Below, one piece after another: positions 58,686 to 64,000 of a stretch of 64,000 nt of DNA (the stretch's first letter is position 1; each line of letters opens with the position of its first letter). The DNA lies in NCBI RefSeq assembly GCF_034353875.1, contig NZ_CP133784.1, forward strand, positions 3,810,501 to 3,874,500, in the 5' to 3' direction. The notes below the pieces were generated by a model, which was given only the letters and a program-made list of their open reading frames with translations, did no database searches and was not told the origin of the DNA. The stretch is from Pseudomonas sp. MH9.2 (GTDB lineage: Bacteria; Pseudomonadota; Gammaproteobacteria; Pseudomonadales; Pseudomonadaceae). Position numbers and translations under genes: made by a program.

Positions 58686-60397
58686 TGATTGTTAAAACAC
58701 CCGCCATCGTCATTCTGGGCAATGGCAGCCTGGCGACGGCACGCCGCATTCAACAGCTTTTTCCGGATGCCTTGATCCATGGTCTGGCGGCACGGGTTGA
58801 AGGTGCCGATCTGACGTACACCGAGTTTGGCGCCACGTTGCGTCAGCTCTATCAGCAGGACACACCGATCATTGCCTTGTGTGCTGCCGGCATCGTGATC
58901 CGGACGCTAGCGCCCCTGCTCCTGGAAAAAGGCGTTGAGCCACCCGTGCTGGCCGTGGCTGAGGACGGCAGTGCAGTCGTGCCATTGTTGGGCGGGCTGG
59001 GCGGGGTCAACGTCATGGCCCGTGAGATTGCTGCAGGACTGGGGATCGCTGCAGCGATCACCACCAGCGGCGAGTTGCGTTTCGGCACCTGTCTGCTCAA
59101 TCCACCGAGCGGTTACGCGCTAGGCGATCTGGAGTTGGGCAAACGATTTGTCTCCGACTTATTGTCCGGGCAACACGTGCGGATCGAAGGTGCCGCGCCA
59201 TGGCTCGCGCAAGCGCAGTTGCCTGAAGATGAGCACGCACAGCTGGCGATTCATGTCGGTTGCGCCGAACGCGAGCCGGCGGCCAACGAGCTGCTGATCT
59301 ACCCGCGCAGTGTATTGGTGGCTGTCAGCGCGACCGTGCCGGATCTGGTGAATGCTGTGCGCGCCGCTTTGCACAACGCCGGGATTGCCGTTCAGGCGCT
59401 GGCCTGCTTGCTGGCGTCCGACCGTGAGATGGCCAACCCTGCGCTACGTGAAGCAGCATGGGCGCTGGGCGTGCCGCTGCGGTTTGCTTCAACAGCAGCG
59501 GAGGCTGAAGTCAGCGAGTTGGCGCAACAGGCCGTGCCACAGCTACTGCCCCCCATCAGTGTGGGCAGTGGCATCGCCATTGCTGTCGCCGCGCAGCCGT
59601 TGGATGTGCAGCAGATCGGTCGTGGACGCGGGCGTCTGGCGGTTATCGGCCTTGGCCCTGGCGCTGCCGAACTGATGGTGCCAGCGGTCAAAGCCGAACT
59701 GGCGCGGGCCAACGATGTGCTGGGTTACGAAACCTACGTGCGCATGGCCGGGCCGTTCCGTGCCGATCAAGTGCTGCACTGCACCGACAATCGCGAAGAA
59801 ATGCAGCGCGCCCGACACGCCTTCGAACTCGCGGCACAAGGACGCTCGGTGGTCGTGGTGTCGTCGGGTGATCCTGGCGTGTTCGCCATGGCCTCGGCCG
59901 TACTTGAAGCACTGCATGAGTCGAGCAACGCCAATTGGCACGCCGTTGAACTGGAAATACTGCCGGGGGTGTCCGCCTCGCTGGCCACTGCCGCCCAGGC
60001 GGGCGCACCGTTGGGCCATGACTTCTGCGTGATGTCGCTGTCGGACAACCTCAAGCCATGGGACGTGATTGAAAAACGTCTGGATCTGGCGTCTCAGGCC
60101 GATCTGGCGCTGGCGTTCTACAACCCCATTTCCCGCTCTCGCCCCTGGCAATTGGGGCGAGCGCTGGAAATCGTCCGCCAACATCGCACCCCGGAAACCC
60201 CTGTCACTCTGGGCCGTGATATCGGCCGTCCAGGGCAAACACTGCGTGTCATCACCTTGGGCGAATTGACCCCGGACCAAGTGGACATGCGCACCATGGT
60301 CCTGATCGGTTCGTCGACGACCTGCACCTTTCCCCGTGCCGATGGCGGCAGTTGGGTCTATACGCCGCGATGGTATGGCGTGAAGCCGAGCGGTTGA
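58685..60397 (+). CDS. cobJ: CbiG-CobJ fusion: precorrin-3B C17-methyltransferase
   Basis: This 570-residue fusion has an N-terminal CbiG/CobE region (about 1-315: VILGNGSLATARRIQQLFP, ALCAAGIVIRTLAPLL, LACLLASDREMANPALREA). The C-terminal CobJ methylase follows (about 320-560: LAVIGLGPGAAELMVPAVK, VVVSSGDPGVFAMASAVLE, PGVSASLATAAQAGAPLGHD). CobJ contracts the ring and methylates C17. The fused CbiG part is of anaerobic-pathway origin; in Pseudomonas the fusion is usual. ATG 58685 is chosen because it overlaps the cobI stop and AAGG lies upstream. Confidence 0.95.
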   Translation: MIVKTPAIVILGNGSLATARRIQQLFPDALIHGLAARVEGADLTYTEFGATLRQLYQQDTPIIALCAAGIVIRTLAPLLLEKGVEPPVLAVAEDGSAVVPLLGGLGGVNVMAREIAAGLGIAAAITTSGELRFGTCLLNPPSGYALGDLELGKRFVSDLLSGQHVRIEGAAPWLAQAQLPEDEHAQLAIHVGCAEREPAANELLIYPRSVLVAVSATVPDLVNAVRAALHNAGIAVQALACLLASDREMANPALREAAWALGVPLRFASTAAEAEVSELAQQAVPQLLPPISVGSGIAIAVAAQPLDVQQIGRGRGRLAVIGLGPGAAELMVPAVKAELARANDVLGYETYVRMAGPFRADQVLHCTDNREEMQRARHAFELAAQGRSVVVVSSGDPGVFAMASAVLEALHESSNANWHAVELEILPGVSASLATAAQAGAPLGHDFCVMSLSDNLKPWDVIEKRLDLASQADLALAFYNPISRSRPWQLGRALEIVRQHRTPETPVTLGRDIGRPGQTLRVITLGELTPDQVDMRTMVLIGSSTTCTFPRADGGSWVYTPRWYGVKPSG

Positions 60398-60655
60398 GTC
60401 AACGTCGTCAATATGGGTATTTAGTTCGTAAGACAAGTCTCTGGTTCTGTGGGCTTACGTCGAAGTTATAAAGGCGAAAGTCCACGAATGGCTGCTGAAA
60501 ATGTACAGGGCTAAGTATTCCGGATGTTTGACGGTATGCACTTGAATAATACCCGGCAGAATGCTCCAGGTAGGCGGCTAGAAGCGATCATCAATGTGCG
60601 CTAGTTTGAGTGGTGCCCACGAAGGGTGATCGCTGAATTAGAAAAGGATTTACAC

Positions 60656-61471
60656 ATGAATGATTACGTTGAACCAACAATGAGTGTTGAAGCGTGCCGG
60701 GCTTATATTATGGGTTGCGAATTTCCGGCAGTAGCGCTGTCTTCGGATGAAGTCGATCATCCTGTACAGGGCAAAATGCTCCGATCCTTGACAGTCGACG
60801 AGAAAAAGGAAGGCGCCGCAGTCGTCGCTAATAGTATTGTTTCCTTTGTGGCGGGTATGTCGAAGCAGAATAAGGACGATATCAAGAACTCCGTACTGTT
60901 CGCGACGCTGGTTGCCAATCGTGCACATCCCGAGATGGAAGGCCAACGCTGGTATGAGAAGTTCATGGAGGTGATGTCCCGGGCATCTGGATGGCTCCCG
61001 AAGCGCAAGGATTACGCCAGGTACACGACGGTCGAACAGCAGTTCACGATGGATCAGGTTGGCCTCAAGATCCTCTCTTCCGCAGTTGCCGCCGCGGCGC
61101 TTCCTGGTCCGACCTCGGTATTGCTGCTGGGCGTGGCGAAGCAGGCACTTGATGCCCTTCAGGCCAGCAAAGAGCCACTCAGGTTGTTTGAGGGTAAAAG
61201 CCGCTCTCATGCAGGGGGTACCTTCAGTATTGTCTCTTGCACTGAGTCGAGCGATGGCGAAGTGGTAATGGCCGTGGGGACCGTCAGCTTCTCGTCCACT
61301 CTGGATGTCACGAACGTCCTGTTCTGGAACTGGAACAATACGTCGGTGAGTATTTCCCGCGCCGAGTCGCACCTGGTGTTGAATCAGGGTGTTTACGCCA
61401 ACGTGCGGGACGACATCCTTGCAAAACTGGGGAGCAACGCGAAAGACGCCGTTGCGGAATACAGTATTTAA
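60656..61471 (+). CDS. Uncharacterised protein, first of three related genes
   Basis: I do not recognise this 271-residue protein. AAGGA lies 8 nt before ATG 60656; GTG 60626 is an alternative. Residues 60-95 (SIVSFVAGMSKQNKDDIKNS then VLFATLVANRA) match the start of the third gene. Residues 130-165 are a hydrophobic helical stretch (LKILSSAVAAAALPGPTSVL). Residues 190-271 are beta-rich with FSIVSCTESSDGEVVMAVG, VLFWNWNN and GVYANVRDDILAKLGSNAK. It has no signal peptide or known catalytic motif. Lower G+C than the flanking cob and marC genes suggests horizontal acquisition. Confidence 0.85.
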   Translation: MNDYVEPTMSVEACRAYIMGCEFPAVALSSDEVDHPVQGKMLRSLTVDEKKEGAAVVANSIVSFVAGMSKQNKDDIKNSVLFATLVANRAHPEMEGQRWYEKFMEVMSRASGWLPKRKDYARYTTVEQQFTMDQVGLKILSSAVAAAALPGPTSVLLLGVAKQALDALQASKEPLRLFEGKSRSHAGGTFSIVSCTESSDGEVVMAVGTVSFSSTLDVTNVLFWNWNNTSVSISRAESHLVLNQGVYANVRDDILAKLGSNAKDAVAEYSI

Positions 61472-61475
61472 TAAC

Positions 61476-61506
61476 CCAGAGAGCCGCAGGTACTGCGGCT
61501 CTCTGG
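61476..61506 (+). terminator. Strong hairpin between the first and second genes of the trio
   Basis: CCAGAGAGCCGCA (61476-61488) pairs perfectly with TGCGGCTCTCTGG (61494-61506) over 13 bp with a 5-nt loop. No T-run follows, so it could be an attenuator, an RNA-processing or stabilising structure, rather than a full terminator. It starts 4 nt after the first gene's stop. Confidence 0.6.
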
Positions 61507-61534
61507 CGCAGGTAACGTTATCAAGGAGAGGCCC

Positions 61535-62287
61535 ATGCGCAATGGAATGCAGGATGCTTATGTGAACGCAGGAAGTGTCGTTCTTTTTGATGACGGCGTC
61601 GGTCATTCATTTAAAGAGGACGTGCTTGATGCTCAGTTATATATTCAGCTGGCCGCATCGAAGAAGTATTCGAAGTTCGCTGAGTTTGAGGCGTGGCGTA
61701 CAACATACTTCGCGGCAATGGCTACGTTCGGCTGGATAGTTTCAGGCCGTAAATACGACAGTCACCCAATAGAGAAAGATGAACTGTTTGAACCGTGGTC
61801 GTGGATCGAACGTGAACTTGATGACCGTGTACCGGCGTCACTCATCGCTCATGCTAAACGGGTATTGGTACCCGGCCCCGAGCGTGTCCTGAACCCTCCC
61901 GCACAGTTGCTTCTCGGAGAGAATACTCTGCAATCTGAACCGTGGCAGGCAGAAGTGAATGAGCGTCTTTCCGGCGATATTTCAGCTCATGTGCTTCAGA
62001 TACCACCCGCCACCCAATTGTTCAGCGTGGTGTTACAGCTGAGCTTTGTTCATGCCGCCCCTTCGATGAGCTCGGTGTTAATCTCGTTTAAAACCGTAGA
62101 ACCCATTGAGCCACAGTCATTCCTCCTGACATTCGACCCTGACCGAATCGTGGGCAACATCGCGGTTGCCTCCTACTCGGCCGAATTGTTGGATATTCGT
62201 TACGCACAGTTTCGGGAGCCGTTCATTACGGCCCTTGGCGGCCGAAGGACGTCAATGATTCTGCGGCTTGAGGACACGGAACAATGA
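61535..62287 (+). CDS. Uncharacterised protein, second of three related genes
   Basis: This 250-residue protein has AAGGAGAGGCCC directly before the ATG. Residues 27-44 (KEDVLDAQLYIQLAASKK) align position for position with residues 27-44 of the third protein, sharing Asp29, Asp32, Leu35, Tyr36, Leu39, Ala41, Ser42 and Lys44. An aromatic W...Y...GW helix follows. The C-terminal half is beta-rich (TQLFSVVLQLSFVHAAPSM) and ends with RYAQFREPFITALGGRR, echoing the same end pattern in its neighbours. No signal peptide, no known domain. It overlaps the third gene by 4 bp. Confidence 0.85.
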   Translation: MRNGMQDAYVNAGSVVLFDDGVGHSFKEDVLDAQLYIQLAASKKYSKFAEFEAWRTTYFAAMATFGWIVSGRKYDSHPIEKDELFEPWSWIERELDDRVPASLIAHAKRVLVPGPERVLNPPAQLLLGENTLQSEPWQAEVNERLSGDISAHVLQIPPATQLFSVVLQLSFVHAAPSMSSVLISFKTVEPIEPQSFLLTFDPDRIVGNIAVASYSAELLDIRYAQFREPFITALGGRRTSMILRLEDTEQ

Positions 62288-62934
62288 TGGCTAAGAACGC
62301 TAGCGCTGCGTTGATAGGCAGCAGCCTGACATCATTTTATTCCGGGATGTCGGAGCAGGAGCGGCAAGATATCAAGGATTGCCTGTTGTACGCGGAGCTG
62401 TATGCCAGTGAGAAATTTGACCGGCAACAGCTCTGGACAAGCTGGATGAATCGTTATCAGCGCGGATTGTTGAAGCTCGGGTTCACATTGACGGGTTTCA
62501 TTGTGGAAAACCCGATACAGATTGAGTCCGCGCGGGATTTCGACCGGGTTACCTTCGACGCGATGAGCAAGGTCGGGTCAGCTCATCTTGTCGAGCTTGC
62601 GCAGACCTCGTTCAATGCCATGAAAACCAATGAGCATGCAAAGGTGTTTCTGGACAGTTGGTTCAGTACCGGACGCTCGGAAAGCTTTCAGGTTGTGCCC
62701 TGTGAAAATCTGCCCTCGGGAGAGTTACAGGTTCTGGTCTGTGGGCTGAATATGACCTCTCGCGTTGTGGTGGAGGGATCATTTTTTTGGAAGAACATCA
62801 ACTCGGAGATGACTGTCCGAATCAACGGTGGCAGCTTTGCGTTCAACAGCACTGCCTATGTTGAACACAGGGGGCGCGTGAGGAATGAGTTGGGCGACCA
62901 GGCCAAACGCTACATCACTGAAATAGAACTTTAG
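62284..62934 (+). CDS. Uncharacterised protein, third of three related genes
   Basis: This is the shortest of the trio, 216 residues. Residues 14-44 (SLTSFYSGMSEQERQDIKDC then LLYAELYASEK) align with residues 61-90 of the first protein. Residues 132-216 (SESFQVVPCENLPSGELQVL, SFFWKNINSEMTVRI, ELGDQAKRYITEIEL) align with its residues 185-271. The start ATG overlaps the second gene's stop (ATGA), so the last two are translationally coupled. No signal peptide or enzymatic motif is visible. The trio looks like components of one assembly; function unknown. Confidence 0.85.
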   Translation: MMAKNASAALIGSSLTSFYSGMSEQERQDIKDCLLYAELYASEKFDRQQLWTSWMNRYQRGLLKLGFTLTGFIVENPIQIESARDFDRVTFDAMSKVGSAHLVELAQTSFNAMKTNEHAKVFLDSWFSTGRSESFQVVPCENLPSGELQVLVCGLNMTSRVVVEGSFFWKNINSEMTVRINGGSFAFNSTAYVEHRGRVRNELGDQAKRYITEIEL

Positions 62935-62955
62935 CGCGGTGGCAGGCTGGCTTCA

Positions 62956-63552
62956 CTACGGCACCAGGTACCCCTTCACCCCGGTAAAGATTATTTGCGC
63001 CGCCAGTGCGCACACGAACAAGCCCATCAACCGACTGACGATCTGCAGGCCTTGATCGCCGAGAATGCGTTCAATGCGGTTGGAGAGGTACAGCACAATC
63101 CCGACGGTGAGGCTGGCAAGGGCGATGCTGAGGATCGCGGTGACCTTGTCGTCCCAGTGTGGCTGGCTGACGCCCATGACCAGCAAGGCGCCGATGGTGC
63201 CGGGGCCAACAGTCAGGGGAATGGTCAGCGGCACGATGGTCACGTCTTGCTGAACGTTGTCGGTCTGGACTGCGGATTTACCTTGAGCCATGCCCAATGC
63301 CGAGATGAACAACACACTGCCGGCGCCAATGCGGAACGCATCCACGGTGATGCCGAACACGGTAAAAATCGCCCGCCCGAACAGGTACAGCAGAACACTT
63401 GAAACGAGCGTGGCCAGCGCGACTTTCCACGCCAGGCGACGACGTTCCTTGCTGGAATAACCACGGGTCAGGCTGATAAAGCAGGACAGGACGAAGAACG
63501 GGCTATAGAGCACCAACATCTTCAAATAAACGCTGAACAACACGTGGAGCAT
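62956..63552 (-). CDS. MarC family integral membrane protein
   Basis: This 198-residue protein has six hydrophobic segments. The MarC/UPF0056 pattern is present: LYSPFFVLSCFISLTRGYSS, RIGAGSVLFISALGMAQGK (family RIaGGilLfl-like), VPLTIPLTVGPGTIGALLVM and VSRLMGLFVCALAAQIIFTG. The function of MarC is unknown; it was once wrongly linked to multiple antibiotic resistance. Convergent with the uncharacterised trio. Confidence 0.92.
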   Translation of the reverse strand: MLHVLFSVYLKMLVLYSPFFVLSCFISLTRGYSSKERRRLAWKVALATLVSSVLLYLFGRAIFTVFGITVDAFRIGAGSVLFISALGMAQGKSAVQTDNVQQDVTIVPLTIPLTVGPGTIGALLVMGVSQPHWDDKVTAILSIALASLTVGIVLYLSNRIERILGDQGLQIVSRLMGLFVCALAAQIIFTGVKGYLVP

Positions 63553-63652
63553 GGTTTTAGCTCGCCCGACAGGTGAATGACGAAAAGAAGTCTATCAGGC
63601 GGCGCATGCCGTCTTGTGGAGGAATATCAGTTTCATTTGCGCGTGGGTGAAA

Positions 63653-64000
63653 TCAGCCGGTTTGGGTCTGAGCCTGACGTTGCTCGCGTTTGGCGACCCA
63701 GTGTTCAATCAGCTCGCGCAATTGCGACAGCTCTACGGGTTTGGCCATGTGTCCGTCCATGCCTGCTTGAACGGCGCGCTCTTTATGCTCCGTCAGGATA
63801 TGCGCGGTCAGTGCGACTACCGGCGTGCGTATTCGTTGATTACCGACTTCCCAAGCGCGCAGCTGTTGGGTGGCGGAAAACCCGTCAAGGATCGGCATCT
63901 CGCAGTCCATCAACACCAGGTCATAGTGTTGGGCCTTCATCGCGATCAGTGCTTCTTCGCCGTTGCTGGCGGTGTCCGGTTGGAGGTTGAGTTTGCCGAG
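63653..64000 (-). CDS. C-terminal receiver domain of a hybrid sensor kinase (partial), RetS-like
   Basis: The frame runs off the right edge, so only the last 115 residues are seen. They make up most of a receiver domain: LQPDTASNGEEALIAMKAQH, then YDLVLMDCEMPILDGF with the phospho-acceptor Asp, VVALTAHILTEHKERAV with the switch Thr, and MAKPVELSQL with the conserved Lys. It ends soon after the receiver with a Gln-rich tail and has no HPt domain. Pseudomonas RetS ends in a receiver and lies near the urt-ure genes in P. aeruginosa, so RetS is a reasonable guess, but another hybrid kinase is possible. Confidence 0.8.
   Translation of the reverse strand, partial: LGKLNLQPDTASNGEEALIAMKAQHYDLVLMDCEMPILDGFSATQQLRAWEVGNQRIRTPVVALTAHILTEHKERAVQAGMDGHMAKPVELSQLRELIEHWVAKREQRQAQTQTG

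Overview
The window reads as chromosomal DNA of a fluorescent-group Pseudomonas. The G+C content is high. Gene content and gene-family resemblance are pseudomonad throughout: azurin, the pncB-nadE pair, amaA/amaB lysine catabolism, a braCDEFG operon, a urease cluster split in two, an OprC copper operon, a cobG/cbiD/CbiG-CobJ style cobalamin cluster and a RetS-like sensor tail. Many spacers carry pseudomonad REP/REPIN palindromes. I saw no rRNA, tRNA, insertion sequence, prophage or CRISPR array.

Layout. 0-4 kb: DUF2126 / circularly permuted ATP-grasp + alpha-E / transglutaminase set. 4-10 kb: LOG-family nucleosidase, azurin, DUF1338 protein, and the NAD-salvage pair pncB-nadE. 10-14 kb: LysR regulator divergent from amaB and amaA (pipecolate branch of lysine catabolism). 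14-19.5 kb: branched-chain amino acid ABC transporter behind a near-ideal sigma-54 promoter and closed by a strong terminator. 19.5-20.2 kb: gene-free stretch with DnaA-box-like 9-mers. 20-32.7 kb: SDR, AGE epimerase, ureEFG, TetR regulator, AsmA, ferritin-like protein, lipase, EamA exporter with AraC regulator, PsiF, AI-2E-family permease. 32.7-36.9 kb: YegD-like Hsp70 divergent from cbpA-cbpM (sigma-32-like promoter), then an orphan histidine kinase. 36.9-47.2 kb: urtABCDE-ureDA-GNAT-GNAT-ureBC, all on the minus strand. 47.4-52.6 kb: copper-uptake operon (two DUF2946-type proteins, PCu(A)C chaperone, OprC, PepSY protein). 52.7-60.4 kb: two divergent cobalamin operons (cobL-cbiD-cobK and cobGHIJ). 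60.6-62.9 kb: three tandem, mutually related proteins of unknown function with lower G+C. 63-64 kb: MarC and the C-terminal receiver domain of a hybrid kinase.

How it fits together. A large part of the window serves nitrogen acquisition. The urea importer, urease structural subunits and UreD form one block, and UreEFG form a second block about 13 kb away. Each block has its own sigma-54 promoter with an NtrC-type dyad roughly 90-100 bp upstream, so they look like one nitrogen-limitation regulon. The copper block (OprC to periplasmic PCu(A)C) plausibly feeds cuproproteins, of which azurin is one. The least explained material is the 60.6-62.9 kb trio. The most unusual sequence event is a REPIN lying in frame inside cobG.
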